A stretch of 62,212 nt of DNA from Rhodospirillales bacterium (GCA_009377525.1 WHTW01000027.1:1-62212), one strand, 5' to 3'; shown: positions 25,048-33,852, numbered from the stretch's first letter. Made by a program: numbers and translations. The notes: a model not told the origin generated them from the sequence alone.

Positions 25048-26241
25048 TCAAAGCCCAGCCGAGGCGGCCTTGCTCTCTCGCGTGCGTTCTTCGAGCGAGC
25101 GCGCGACCTGCTTGCGGAAGCGGTCCATGTCGAGGCCGCGCAACTGCATGGCCTTGAGCTCGGGATGATTGATCGGGTTGGCGGGCTTGCCGTTGTCCAC
25201 GACCTCGAAGTGCAGATGCGCGCCGGTCGAGCGGCCGGTGCTGCCGACGAAGCCGATCAATTCGCCGCGCACCACGGATTCGCCGGGCTCGATCCCGGGC
25301 GCGAAGGCCATGAGATGGCCGTAGACCGTGGCAAGCTTGCTGCCGTGCTCGATGCGGATCCAATTGCCGTAGCGACCATTGGGAGCCGCCCCCACCACCA
25401 CACCGTCGGCCGCGGCATAGACCGGCGTGCCGGACGGGGCGACGAGGTCGATGCCTTCATGCATGAACAGGGCCCGCGAGGCCTTGGCCTTGGGCGCCGC
25501 CTTTCCGAATCCGCCGTAGGGTGCAAGACCGAGTGAGGCGCCAAGCGGCGTGGCCATGTTGACCGGCCCACCATTGCCGCTGGTGCCGCCGGTCGGCAGG
25601 CCCGGCGGCAAGGGCTTGCTGCGCAGAGGACCGCCCATCGGCGCGGACTTGCCGGTCGCGGCGAGCGGCGGCGGCTGGTCGAAGGGGTCGGCCCGCAGCC
25701 CGAAGCCGGATGAGACGGAGATGGTGTCGAGCGGCATGCGCAGCGCCGCCGGCGTCGCCGACAGCCCGTTCGTGAACCACAGGCGCTCGACCTTGTCGCG
25801 CGTACGAAAGCGGTGGATGGCGACGGGACCGCGCGACGCAAGCGTGAGCTCCGCCCACAGGACGCGGCCGACGCCGATCGGCGCGCCTTCTGCCGTGAAA
25901 GCCTGTTGGTAGCGCACATGCAGGCGATCGCCGGGCTTGATATCGCGTTGCAAGTTCACCGTCGCCGTGAAAGCACGCATCGCCTCCAGCAATGTGGCGG
26001 CCGGCACGCCTGAATCGGCCAACGCCTGATCGAGCGACGTCGAGACCACGACGCTTGCGGCGATCTCGCGCGTGAAGGGCTGATAGGCAAGGAAGCGCGC
26101 TTCCTCGTCGGCCGAGCCAAGAAGCTGCTCCTCGGCGACGCGTGCCTCGTCGGCCGGCGTACCTTCGGCGGCTTGGCAGAGCGACACGGGACTGAGGGAG
26201 AGCGAAGCGGCGAACGCCGCGGCAAGCGAGGCCTTCTTCAT
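25048..26241 (-). CDS. M23 (LytM) family metallopeptidase
   Basis: A 397-residue exported protein with signal peptide (ASLAAAFAASLSLSPVSLCQA). The middle region (about 50-180) has the beta-rich, LysM- or OapA-like build of Gram-negative M23 proteins (LQRDIKPGDRLHVRYQQAF). A proline/glycine linker leads to the LytM domain with the zinc motifs MHEGIDLVAPSGTPV and GAHLHFEVV. His, Asp and His ligands are present, so it should be an active endopeptidase on peptidoglycan crosslinks. A helical tail follows. Confidence 0.9.
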   Translation of the reverse strand: MKKASLAAAFAASLSLSPVSLCQAAEGTPADEARVAEEQLLGSADEEARFLAYQPFTREIAASVVVSTSLDQALADSGVPAATLLEAMRAFTATVNLQRDIKPGDRLHVRYQQAFTAEGAPIGVGRVLWAELTLASRGPVAIHRFRTRDKVERLWFTNGLSATPAALRMPLDTISVSSGFGLRADPFDQPPPLAATGKSAPMGGPLRSKPLPPGLPTGGTSGNGGPVNMATPLGASLGLAPYGGFGKAAPKAKASRALFMHEGIDLVAPSGTPVYAAADGVVVGAAPNGRYGNWIRIEHGSKLATVYGHLMAFAPGIEPGESVVRGELIGFVGSTGRSTGAHLHFEVVDNGKPANPINHPELKAMQLRGLDMDRFRKQVARSLEERTRESKAASAGL

Positions 26242-26322
26242 GGGTTGCTTGTGTGCGACGAAATCACTCCGGACGCCAGTGGTCTAAGGTGACAAGGCGG
26301 TGACTGCGCGACTGTGGCACAT

Positions 26323-26826
26323 CTAGGGGACCGGCTTGAAGGCCTTGGCGCGCCGTTCGGCCTCGGTAATTTGCGCAGGGCTCATGCGCTTGGCGAGCGT
26401 GGCAAGGTCCTTGCGAGCCTGGACCAGCCGGTCCTGGTTCTTGGCGGTGTAGCCGTCGATGGCGAGCGTCAGCCACTTGTAGGCCTCGATGTCGTCCGGC
26501 GGCGGGATGCCTTCGCCGAAGCCCAGCATGAAGCCGATGTCGTTCTGCGCCCGGGCATAGCCCTGGTTCGCCGCCAGCAAATAGAGTCTCGCCGCTTCCT
26601 TGTGATCGCGCGGCCCGCCCTCGCCGCTCCAGTACATGGCGCCCAAGAGCGTGCGCGCTTCGGCATTGCCCTTGCCGGCCCACACCTTCCAGATCCGCAC
26701 CGCCGTCGCCATGTCCTTGCGCTCGTAGGCGCCGGCGGCCTTCTTCATGTCGGCTTCGAGGGTTTGTGCGGCGAGCGGTGACGCCGCGAGGAGCAGCGCC
26801 ATCAGCGCCGTGACGATCGATTTCAT
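26323..26826 (-). CDS. Exported Sel1-like repeat protein
   Basis: A 167-residue protein with a signal peptide (KSIVTALMALLLAASPLAAQ) and two to three Sel1-type helical repeats (GNAEARTLLGAMYWSGEGGPRDHKEAARLYLLAANQGYARAQNDIGFMLGFGEG). Such repeats bind partner proteins in the periplasm, often in envelope or secretion complexes. The longer frame upstream overlaps the divergent oxidase gene and lacks a ribosome site, so the signal-peptide methionine is taken. Confidence 0.85.
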   Translation of the reverse strand: MKSIVTALMALLLAASPLAAQTLEADMKKAAGAYERKDMATAVRIWKVWAGKGNAEARTLLGAMYWSGEGGPRDHKEAARLYLLAANQGYARAQNDIGFMLGFGEGIPPPDDIEAYKWLTLAIDGYTAKNQDRLVQARKDLATLAKRMSPAQITEAERRAKAFKPVP

Positions 26827-26916
26827 TCCGACATGATATTGCCCAGCCGCCTCCCGGGCGCAACCGGCCGCGACGCCCGACGTTTTTCTTGCACATCCAC
26901 AGAGGCAGGAACCGCC

Positions 26917-27138
26917 ATGGCCGACATCACTCACGACCCACGGCTCGCGGACCAGGATCTGCGCGCCCATCAGCAGAGCTTCCGAAGCTTCAACAAGCTG
27001 GTGCTGTTTTCCATCCTGCATATCGCGTTGGTGCTGGGCTGCCTGGCGCTTGCCTTTCTCGGCAATGCGCCGCTGCTGGCGACGCTGATCGGCGTCGGCG
27101 GCACGGTGGCTCTGCTGGCGGTCTTCGCCATCACGTGA
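26917..27138 (+). CDS. aa3-type cytochrome c oxidase subunit IV
   Basis: A 73-residue protein with the alphaproteobacterial subunit IV pattern: a short soluble start (DLRAHQQSFRSFNKLVLFSILHIA) that continues into a transmembrane helix, then a second hydrophobic stretch. It stabilises the aa3-type terminal oxidase in the inner membrane. The gene is alone; the main oxidase subunits are not in the window. GAGGCAGGA lies upstream. Confidence 0.85.
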   Translation: MADITHDPRLADQDLRAHQQSFRSFNKLVLFSILHIALVLGCLALAFLGNAPLLATLIGVGGTVALLAVFAIT

Positions 27139-27144
27139 TGCTCG

Positions 27145-28281
27145 TCAGTCCAGCGTCACCTTGTAGCGGCTGATCGCCAGCGTCGACACGACCACCAGGA
27201 TCGCGACCAGCGCCACCATCTCGGCCGAGATGCTGCCGAAGCCCGCGCCTTTCAGCATCAGGCCGCGCACGATGCGCATGAAATGCGTGGCCGGCAGCAC
27301 CTCCCCGATCCATTGCGCCCACACCGGCATGCCGCGGAACGGGAACATGAAGCCCGACAGCAGGATCGAAGGCAGCAGCAGGAACACCGAGGCCTGCATG
27401 GCCTGGAGCTGGTTCTGGGTCACGGTCGAGATGGTGAAGCCGATGGCGAGGTTGGCGGTGATGAACAGCGCAGTCCCTAAGCAGAACAGCGTGAAGCTGC
27501 CCTGCACGCCGACGCCGAACAGCAGCCATGACACGAGCAGGATCACAGTCACCTGGACCGCGCCGATGGCGATATAGGGCGTTATCTTGCCGATCATGAC
27601 CTCGAGCGGCCGCACCGGCATGGCCAGAAGGTTCTCCATGGTGCCGCGCTCGCGCTCGCGGGTGACGGCAAGGGCGGTCATCATCACCATGGTCTGGGTC
27701 AGGATCACGGCCAGGAGGCCCGGCACCACGTTCAGGTTCGACTTGCCTTCGGGGTTGTAGCGGCGCTGCAGCACGACATCGACGGAATCGGCGGCGCTGC
27801 GCAGCCCACTGAGCGGACCGACCAGGTCGCGCGCCAACGCCTGTTCGATGGCGGGCTTGGCGGCTGCCAGCGGGTTGGCTGCGGCCATCGGATCGGTGGC
27901 GTCGGCATCGATCAGGATCTGGGCGCGCTCGCCGCGCACCAGCCGGCGGGTGAAGTCGGACGGGATGGTGACGACGAACTGCACCTCACCGCTTTGCAGG
28001 AGCTCGTTGGCCTCGGCTTCGCTGTTGGGCTGGTGGGTGAAGCGCATGTAGCCGGTGTTGGCCAGCGCCGACAGGATGGTGCGCGTGATCTGGCTCTGGT
28101 CGGCCGCGACCACGGCGGTCGGCAGGCGATGCGGATCGGTGTCGATGGCGTAGCCGAACAGCAGGAGCTGCATGATCGGCACGCCGAACATCATGGCGAA
28201 GGTCAGCCGGTCGCGGCCGAGCTGGCGCACCTCCTTGGTGATGATGGCGCCGAGCCGGCGCAGGAAGCCACCCCACCTCAT
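27145..28281 (-). CDS. ABC-2 type transporter permease
   Basis: A 378-residue inner-membrane permease. It opens with the usual AIITKEVRQLGRDRLTFAMMFGVPIMQLLLFGYAI, has a large extracytoplasmic domain, and five further C-terminal spans including PVRPLEVMIGKITPYIAIG. Families like YbhS/YbhR export drugs or hydrophobic compounds with HlyD partners. Only one permease is present, where two are common, so a homodimer is likely. The start codon lies inside the end of an interspersed repeat, with no Shine-Dalgarno sequence visible. Confidence 0.9.
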   Translation of the reverse strand: MRWGGFLRRLGAIITKEVRQLGRDRLTFAMMFGVPIMQLLLFGYAIDTDPHRLPTAVVAADQSQITRTILSALANTGYMRFTHQPNSEAEANELLQSGEVQFVVTIPSDFTRRLVRGERAQILIDADATDPMAAANPLAAAKPAIEQALARDLVGPLSGLRSAADSVDVVLQRRYNPEGKSNLNVVPGLLAVILTQTMVMMTALAVTRERERGTMENLLAMPVRPLEVMIGKITPYIAIGAVQVTVILLVSWLLFGVGVQGSFTLFCLGTALFITANLAIGFTISTVTQNQLQAMQASVFLLLPSILLSGFMFPFRGMPVWAQWIGEVLPATHFMRIVRGLMLKGAGFGSISAEMVALVAILVVVSTLAISRYKVTLD

Positions 28282-28387
28282 GCTGAGGAGCCGCGCGCAG
28301 CGCGGCGTCTCGAAGCATGGGCCGCAAACGAGGTGCGCGTTGCCCACCCTTCGAGACGCGACCCTACGGGTCGCTCCTCAGGGTGAG
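28277..28387 (+). repeat. Family D interspersed repeat (CCTCA..TGAGG ends)
   Basis: About 110 bp with palindromic ends CCTCATGCTGAGG and CCTCAGGGTGAGG and inner GTCTCGAA/TTCGAGAC arms. It matches in style the repeats common in Bradyrhizobium-type genomes. It separates the ATPase gene from the permease gene within one operon and overlaps the permease start. Confidence 0.8.
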
Positions 28388-28389
28388 GC

Positions 28390-29316
28390 TTACTGGTCCA
28401 GAGCATTGTCGCGCGCCTTTCCCATGAGATGGATGAAGACGTCCTCGAGCGTGGGCTCGGCCTCCTCCCACTTGATCGCGGGATCGGCGCGATAGGGCTC
28501 GATGGCCTTGAGCAGGGCCTCACGGTCGGGGCCGCAGACATGCAGGGCCGTGCCGAAAGCCGCCGCGGCGGTGACGCCCGGCGCGTCGCGCAGCCTCACC
28601 GCCAGCCGGTCGGCGCCGGGACCCGAAGCGACGAAGGCGATCAGGCCCGAAGCCTTGATGATGTCCTCGGCGGTGCCGCGGGCCATCAACTCGCCGTAGG
28701 CGATGTAGGCGATCTCGTGACAGCGCTCGGCCTCGTCCATGTAGTGCGTCGACACCAGCACCGTGATGCCCTGTGCGGCATAGGCATGGATCTCGTCCCA
28801 GAACGCCCGCCGCGCCTTGGGATCGACGCCGGCCGTCGGCTCGTCGAGCAGCAGCAGGCGTGGCTCGTGCAGCACGCAGGCCGCCAGCGCCAGCCGCTGC
28901 TTCCAGCCGCCCGACAATGCGCCGGCGAGCTGGTGCTGCCGCGTCGTCAGTTCCAGCCGCTCCAGCGAGGCGTCGACCCTTTGCCTCAACCGGTCGAGCC
29001 CGTAGACGCGGCCGACGAACTCGAGGTTCTCGCGGATGGTGAGGTCTTCGTAGAGGCCGAAGCGTTGGGTCATGTAGCCGGTCTGGCGCTTGATGGCTTC
29101 GCGTTCGCGCACCAGGTCGTGGCCGAGGCACGTGCCGCCGCCGCCGTCGGGCGTAAGCAGGCCGCAGATCATGCGCAAGGTCGTGGTCTTGCCCGAGCCG
29201 TTGGGCCCCAGGAAGCCGCAGATGCGACCCTGCTCGACGGCGAGATTCACATGATCGACGACAGTGCGCGGGCCGTAGCGCTTCACCAGGTCGTGGACGT
29301 CTATTGCCAGAGTCAT
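28390..29316 (-). CDS. ABC transporter ATP-binding protein
   Basis: A 308-residue ATPase with Walker A GPNGSGKTTT, Q-loop YMTQRF, signature LSGGWKQR, Walker B LLLLDEPTAGVD and H-loop STHYMDEAE. It powers the ABC-2 permease encoded next. The start overlaps the stop of the HlyD-family gene by four bases (ATGA), so translation is coupled. The C-terminal extension after about residue 220 is typical of ABC-2 exporters. Confidence 0.93.
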   Translation of the reverse strand: MTLAIDVHDLVKRYGPRTVVDHVNLAVEQGRICGFLGPNGSGKTTTLRMICGLLTPDGGGGTCLGHDLVREREAIKRQTGYMTQRFGLYEDLTIRENLEFVGRVYGLDRLRQRVDASLERLELTTRQHQLAGALSGGWKQRLALAACVLHEPRLLLLDEPTAGVDPKARRAFWDEIHAYAAQGITVLVSTHYMDEAERCHEIAYIAYGELMARGTAEDIIKASGLIAFVASGPGADRLAVRLRDAPGVTAAAAFGTALHVCGPDREALLKAIEPYRADPAIKWEEAEPTLEDVFIHLMGKARDNALDQ

Positions 29317-30335
29317 GATCCGCCCTCCGCGAAGGGCGCGACGCTGACCGGCAGGCCGGGCGCCAGCGCGATGTTGTCCGGCACCTTGCCGGGGCGCGCC
29401 TCGATCAGGAACACCAGCTTGGTCCTGGCACTCTGCGAGTAGATCACCGGCGGCGTGAACTCGGCGCGTGGCGAGACGTAGTTGATGGTGGCCTTGAGAT
29501 CCGGCGGGCAGCCGTCGCAGGTGAAGCTCACTTTGCGGCCCATGCGTGCCTTGGCGACCTCTTCTTCGGGCACGAAGAAGCGCAGCTTCACGCGGGAGGC
29601 CGGCAGCAGCGACACGACGGGCGTGCCCGCCGGCACCCATTCGCCGACATTGAAGAAGGTGTTCTCGACCAGTGCATCCTCGGGGGCCACCGGCATCAGG
29701 TCGGCCAGCCGCTTTCTGGCCTGCGCGAGATTGGCCTCGTTCTGGACGATCAGGGCAGCAGCAGCCGCGATCTCGGCCTGGCGCGCGGACAAGTCGCCGA
29801 CGCGCTCCTGCGCCGCCAGCGAGGCGAGCCGCGCGCGCAACTGGTTGGCCTGCGATTCGGCCTGGTCATAGGCCTGGCGCGTCGTGAAACCACGCGGCAG
29901 CAGCTCCGTCTGGCGCTTGAGCTCGAGCTCGGCCATCGCCAGGCTCGCCTCGGCCTCGCGGCGCTGGGCGCGGATCACGTCCTGCTCCTCCGGCCGCTTG
30001 CCGGTCAGCAGATTCTCGTGCCGCGCCTTTGCCTCGGCCAAAGCCGCTTCGGCGTGCGCCACTTCCGATCTCGCCAGCGTCGGATCGATGACGAACAGCC
30101 GGTCGCCCTTCTTGACGTGGCCGCCGCGATCGACCGGCCGCTCGAGCAATTGGCCGGCGACCGGCGGAGCGATCAGGCTGGTCTCGCCCTCGACATAGCC
30201 GAGATAGCGGCCGTCATCGCCCTCTATGCCGAGCAGGCCGAGCAACGGTTGCTGCCAGTAGCCGCGGGTCACCAGGCCGGTGGCGATCAGCACGACCAGG
30301 ACGATGAAGATCGCGCGTTTGGGCGGGGCTTTCAT
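29313..30335 (-). CDS. HlyD-family periplasmic adaptor (membrane fusion protein)
   Basis: The 340-residue protein has one N-terminal membrane anchor (FIVLVVLIATGLVTRGYW), a lipoyl/barrel start (GYVEGETSLIAPPVAGQLLERPVDRGGHVKKGDRLFVID), a long coiled-coil hairpin of about 110 residues and a C-terminal beta-barrel domain. It would link the inner-membrane ABC-2 exporter to an outer-membrane channel, which is not encoded here. Start and stop both overlap neighbours by four bases. Confidence 0.92.
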   Translation of the reverse strand: MKAPPKRAIFIVLVVLIATGLVTRGYWQQPLLGLLGIEGDDGRYLGYVEGETSLIAPPVAGQLLERPVDRGGHVKKGDRLFVIDPTLARSEVAHAEAALAEAKARHENLLTGKRPEEQDVIRAQRREAEASLAMAELELKRQTELLPRGFTTRQAYDQAESQANQLRARLASLAAQERVGDLSARQAEIAAAAALIVQNEANLAQARKRLADLMPVAPEDALVENTFFNVGEWVPAGTPVVSLLPASRVKLRFFVPEEEVAKARMGRKVSFTCDGCPPDLKATINYVSPRAEFTPPVIYSQSARTKLVFLIEARPGKVPDNIALAPGLPVSVAPFAEGGS

Positions 30336-30979
30336 GACGCACCGGCTTTCTCCGGCCCCGTCTCGGGCCTCAACGCGTGCAACATCAGGTCGGCGTGGTG
30401 GCGGGCGAGCGCCTTGACGTCGAGCTTCTCGGCGCCGATCGGCTCGAACACCGTGCGCCACAGGCCGGCCAGCAGCATGGCGCCCATGATCGAGCGCACC
30501 GTCATGCCCGGGTCGACGCGGCGGAACTCGCCCTGGGCAATGCCGCGCACGATCAGGCCCTCGAGCAAGGGGATGCCGCGGCCGATCACCTCTTTCAGAT
30601 AGAAGCGGCCGATCTCGGGGAAGGCGCGCGATTCGGCGATCACCAGCTTGGCGACCGCGGCCATCGGCGTCTCCTCGATGCGGCTTGCCATGAATTCCAG
30701 GATGCGCGGCAAGAGCGGCGCCACCGGACCGCGATGGGCATTCACCATCGCCGCCACCGTGCCGAGATTGACGGCGACCGCCTGGCGCACGACGCCCTGG
30801 AACAGCGCCGTCTTGTCCTCGAAGTAGAGATAGATCGCAGCCTTCGACAGGCCGGCGCGTTCAGCGACATCGTCCAGACGCGTCGCGGCGAAGCCCTTCT
30901 CGACGAACAGCGCCAGCGCGGCGTCGAGGATCTCTCCCGGGCGCTGGGTGGGGGCACGGCGCTGCTTCACGGCCTTCAT
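30332..30979 (-). CDS. TetR-family repressor of the export operon
   Basis: A 215-residue regulator with the TetR helix-turn-helix at about 15-60 (ILDAALALFVEKGFAATRLDDVAERAGLSKAAIYLYFEDK) and a TetR_C-type ligand-binding half. It is the first gene of a four-gene operon with hlyD, ATPase and permease. A near-palindrome directly upstream of its start is the obvious binding site, so autoregulation and ligand-released induction of the exporter are likely. Confidence 0.92.
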   Translation of the reverse strand: MKAVKQRRAPTQRPGEILDAALALFVEKGFAATRLDDVAERAGLSKAAIYLYFEDKTALFQGVVRQAVAVNLGTVAAMVNAHRGPVAPLLPRILEFMASRIEETPMAAVAKLVIAESRAFPEIGRFYLKEVIGRGIPLLEGLIVRGIAQGEFRRVDPGMTVRSIMGAMLLAGLWRTVFEPIGAEKLDVKALARHHADLMLHALRPETGPEKAGAS

Positions 30980-30981
30980 AC

Positions 30982-31005
30982 AACTAACTTACTGGTCAGT
31001 TAGTT
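30982..31005 (+). promoter_or_regulatory. TetR operator palindrome
   Basis: The 24-base site has arms AACTAACT and AGTTAGTT around TACTGGTC, with ten of twelve positions symmetric in each half. It lies two bases upstream of the tetR start, in an AT-rich patch that would also hold the promoter. Confidence 0.75.
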
Positions 31006-31099
31006 GCAAATCAAGAGCCTGGAAGCCCTATTTTTCGGGGTTTCTGCCGAAGCCAGCGGAGACACAATCGGTGGTGTCTCCGCTGCTCCGGGAGGCCGG

Positions 31100-31462
31100 T
31101 CAGCCCGGCATCTTGTCGATGAAGCCTACGATCGAGGCGAACTTGCCGTCGGCCGAAAGGGTGGCGAAGTCGACGCCCTCGACCACCGACGGGCCCGCGG
31201 CCGGTCCGAGCGACCAGGCGAAGCGCACGGCGTTGTTGTGGCTGTCGACCTTGGAGATGCGCTTCAGCACGAAGCCCGGAAACTTGGCCTGTACGCCCGC
31301 GAGCATGGCATCGAGGCCGGCATGGCCGTCGCTGACCATCACCGGATCGCGATAGCTGGCATTTGCCGCGCAGGACGCCGCCAATGCCGACTTGCGCCGA
31401 CCAGGATCGGTCTCGTTCCAGCTCGCGACATAGCTTTCGACGACGGATTCGATGTTGGACAT
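31100..31462 (-). CDS. SnoaL/NTF2-like protein
   Basis: A 120-residue soluble protein of the SnoaL-like group: N-terminal VVESYVASWNETDPGRRKSALAASC, DPVMVSDGHAGLDAMLAGVQAKFPGFVL, and a final strand FIDKMPG. This resembles nuclear transport factor 2 proteins often annotated as epoxide hydrolase- or isomerase-like. A GAAGGAG site lies seven bases before the ATG. It is divergent from the substrate-binding protein gene. Confidence 0.8.
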   Translation of the reverse strand: MSNIESVVESYVASWNETDPGRRKSALAASCAANASYRDPVMVSDGHAGLDAMLAGVQAKFPGFVLKRISKVDSHNNAVRFAWSLGPAAGPSVVEGVDFATLSADGKFASIVGFIDKMPG

Positions 31463-31557
31463 GACTGTCTCCTTCAAGCGTTGCGACAGCCGAAGAAGAG
31501 CGCGAAACCGACGGGCGGGCGATTTCGTCCGAGGTAATCACGGACCATAATGCGGGC

Positions 31558-32541
31558 ATGCCCCTTCGACGCCGTTCCCTCATGGCGGCAGCGCTCGCTG
31601 CGTCCGCCCTCCTGCCGCCTGCGGCTGAGCCGCACGCCCAGTCGGCAGACAGGCTGGAACTGGAAAAGGTCGAGATCCTGCTCGACTGGAAAGCACTGCC
31701 GACTTACGCCGGCTTCTATCTCGCGCGACGGATTGGCGCCTTCGAGCGCCGCGGGCTGGAGGTGAAGTTCGCCGAGACGCAGGGCGCGCTGAGTTCGGCG
31801 GCGATGATCGGCGAGGGCAGGCAATATTGTATCGGCTCGTCGAGCGGCATCGCCACGGCGATCGGCCGCTCCAAGGGGCAGCCCATCAAGAGCCTCGCCG
31901 TCTACTACCAGAAGACGCCGACGGTGATCTTCACCCGTACCGAGGACCGCATCGCCCATCCGCGCGACCTCTACGGCAAGACGCTGGGACTGGTGCCGGG
32001 CAGCATCACCAACGAGGAGTTCCGCGCCCTGCTCGCGGCCAACAAGCTCGACCGCAGCAAGATCAAGGAGACCATGGTCGAGTGGAACGCCTATGCCCTG
32101 GTCGACAAGAAGGTCGATGCCCTGATCGATTATGACGAGATGGCGCCGTCGGAGCTGATTGCCGAGGGCCGCCGCATCACCATGATCCGGCTGAGCGACT
32201 TCGGCGTGCGCGCCTACAGCCTGAACCTGATCGTCAACGACGCGGCCTGGGCCGATCCGGCCAGGCGCGCCATCGCCGACAAGATCGTCGACGCCGTGCA
32301 GGAAGGCTACAACATGGTGAAGGAGCGGCCGGCCGACGCCGCCACCCACTTCTCCAACCTCTTCCCGCGGCTGGCGCCGCGCTTCGTCGACCGCAGCATG
32401 GTGACGGTGTCCCAGCAGCTGTCCGGGCCGCCCACCGGCATCCAGACGCGCGCCGGCTGGGAGGCGACGATCAAGACCCTTGAGTCGTTGAACCTGCTCG
32501 CCAAGCCCTTGACCGTCGACGAGGTCGCGATCTTCAATTGA
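31558..32541 (+). CDS. ABC transporter substrate-binding protein (NMT1/THI5-like)
   Basis: A 327-residue exported receptor with a Tat-like signal (PLRRRSLMAAALAASALLPP). Its fold markers are EKVEILLDWKALPTYAGFYLARRIGAFERRGLEVKF and YCIGSSSGIATAIGRSKGQPIKSLAVYYQ, typical of NMT1/THI5 receptors for pyrimidine precursors, sulfonates or similar small molecules. The ATPase and permease it should work with survive only as a scar on the opposite strand just downstream, so it may now be an orphan or serve another transporter. Confidence 0.88.
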   Translation: MPLRRRSLMAAALAASALLPPAAEPHAQSADRLELEKVEILLDWKALPTYAGFYLARRIGAFERRGLEVKFAETQGALSSAAMIGEGRQYCIGSSSGIATAIGRSKGQPIKSLAVYYQKTPTVIFTRTEDRIAHPRDLYGKTLGLVPGSITNEEFRALLAANKLDRSKIKETMVEWNAYALVDKKVDALIDYDEMAPSELIAEGRRITMIRLSDFGVRAYSLNLIVNDAAWADPARRAIADKIVDAVQEGYNMVKERPADAATHFSNLFPRLAPRFVDRSMVTVSQQLSGPPTGIQTRAGWEATIKTLESLNLLAKPLTVDEVAIFN

Positions 32542-32556
32542 GTCTCACACTCAAGG

Positions 32557-32581
32557 CCTCTCCCCCGCAAAGGGGGAGAGG
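32557..32581 (+). terminator. Short strong hairpin, repeat-like, possible terminator
   Basis: Ten-base perfect arms CCTCTCCCCC and GGGGGAGAGG around GCAAA, just after the receptor gene. There is no T tract, so it may be another interspersed repeat rather than a classical terminator. Confidence 0.5.
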
Positions 32582-32909
32582 CGCCTGAATGCGCCGGCCA
32601 GCAGGGTCGGCAGTGCCAACGGCACAGTGATGCGCCGTGTGCGCGTAGCTCTGGAAGATCATCGACATGTTGCGACCCTCCGATGGCACGGCGCGCCGGG
32701 GGCGACGACAGGACCTTGCCGCCGACCACGATTTCGCCTGCCGAGGGCTCGATGAAGCCGGAGATCAGGCGCAACGTCGTGGTCTTGCCGCAGCCCGACG
32801 GGCCCAGCAGGCAGACGAGCTGGCCGTGCTCGATGCGCAACGACACATCAGCGACCGCGGCCGTTTCGCCATAGCGCTTGGTGAGGCCTCTTCAGTCGAC
32901 TGCGGCCAC
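32582..32909 (-). pseudogene. Scar of an ABC importer: ATPase head joined to permease fragment
   Basis: Reading leftwards, a GGGAGGAA site and GTG open VAAVD, then a TGA stop at codon 6, then RGLTKRYGETAAVADVSLRIEHG and a good Walker A (GPSGCGKTTTLRL). After SSPPARR the frame shifts, and the expected Q-loop NMSMIFQSYA appears in another frame. Directly after it the sequence becomes RRITVPLALPTLLAGAF, the typical cytoplasmic loop region of an ABC permease. A deletion between an ATPase gene and a permease gene explains this, with later stop and frameshift decay. Confidence 0.75.
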
Positions 32910-32986
32910 GTTTCCTCCCGGCAGCACACCTTATTCAAATCGCCGGACGCGCGCTATATTGCCGGCCACATCGGAAGGACCGGCTC

Positions 32987-33775
32987 ATGCAGGAACAGAA
33001 AATCTACGGACGACGCGAGGGCGCCGTCGGCCATCTCGTATTCAACAATCCCGCCAAGTTGAATGCCGTGTCGCTCGACATGTGGGAGGGCTGCGTCGGC
33101 ATCCTCAAGGACTATGCCAAGGATCCCGAAGTGCGTTGCGTCGTGGTGAGCGGTGCGGGCGGCAAGGCCTTCGTCTCCGGCGCCGACATCTCCAAGTTCG
33201 AGAGCGAGCGCGCCAACGCCGAGGCGCAGGTCCGCTACGACGCCATCTCCAAGGAAGGCTACGAGGCGCTCTACGATTTTCCCAAGCCGACCATCGCCAA
33301 GATCACCGGCTATTGCATCGGCGGCGGCATGAACCTCGCCGCCTGCTGCGACCTGCGCTACTGCAACGAGGGCGCGCGCTTCGGCGTGCCGGCGGCCAAG
33401 CTCGGCCTGGGCTACGGCTTCCTGCGCATCGAGCGGCTGTCGCGCATCGTGGGCCTGTCACGCGCCATGGAGTTCCTGTTCACCGCCAAGCAGTACTCCG
33501 CCGAGGAAGCCTACGAGATGGGCCTGGTGAACGGCGTGGCGCCCGACGCCGAGCTCGATTCCATGGTCGGCAACATCACCAGCGCCATCGCCCAGAACGC
33601 GCCGCTCACCATTGCGCTCGCCAAGGCCGCCGCGCGCGAGATCGCCAAGCCGGAATCCCAGCAGGACCACAAGAAGCTCGACGTCATGGCCAAGGCCTGC
33701 TTCGACAGCGAGGACTACACCGAAGGCCGCCGCGCTTTCTTGGAGAAGAGGAAGCCGGCCTTCAAAGGACGTTAG
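32987..33775 (+). CDS. Enoyl-CoA hydratase/isomerase family protein
   Basis: A 262-residue crotonase-fold enzyme. It shows the substrate-site stretches VFNNPAKLNAVS, GKAFVSGADISKFE and KITGYCIGGGMNLAACCDLRY, so the oxyanion hole is intact. The second catalytic Glu position (KLGLGYGFLRIERL) differs from classic hydratases, so it may be an isomerase, hydrolase or lyase. GGAAGGA precedes the ATG. It is followed by a CoA-transferase gene, probably in the same acyl-CoA pathway. Confidence 0.9.
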   Translation: MQEQKIYGRREGAVGHLVFNNPAKLNAVSLDMWEGCVGILKDYAKDPEVRCVVVSGAGGKAFVSGADISKFESERANAEAQVRYDAISKEGYEALYDFPKPTIAKITGYCIGGGMNLAACCDLRYCNEGARFGVPAAKLGLGYGFLRIERLSRIVGLSRAMEFLFTAKQYSAEEAYEMGLVNGVAPDAELDSMVGNITSAIAQNAPLTIALAKAAAREIAKPESQQDHKKLDVMAKACFDSEDYTEGRRAFLEKRKPAFKGR

Positions 33776-33840
33776 TCTTCCGGACCGCGGGCGTCCCGCC
33801 CGCTCATGATCATGATGCGGGCCGGAGGCTCGCGCTCCCA
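33776..33840 (+). repeat. Family C palindrome, diverged
   Basis: TCTTCCGGACCGCGGGCGTC is followed by a partly complementary right arm around ATGATCATGAT. The right side is mutated compared with the other copies. It lies inside the crotonase/CoA-transferase operon. Confidence 0.6.
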
Positions 33841-33852
33841 GAGGAACCGCCC

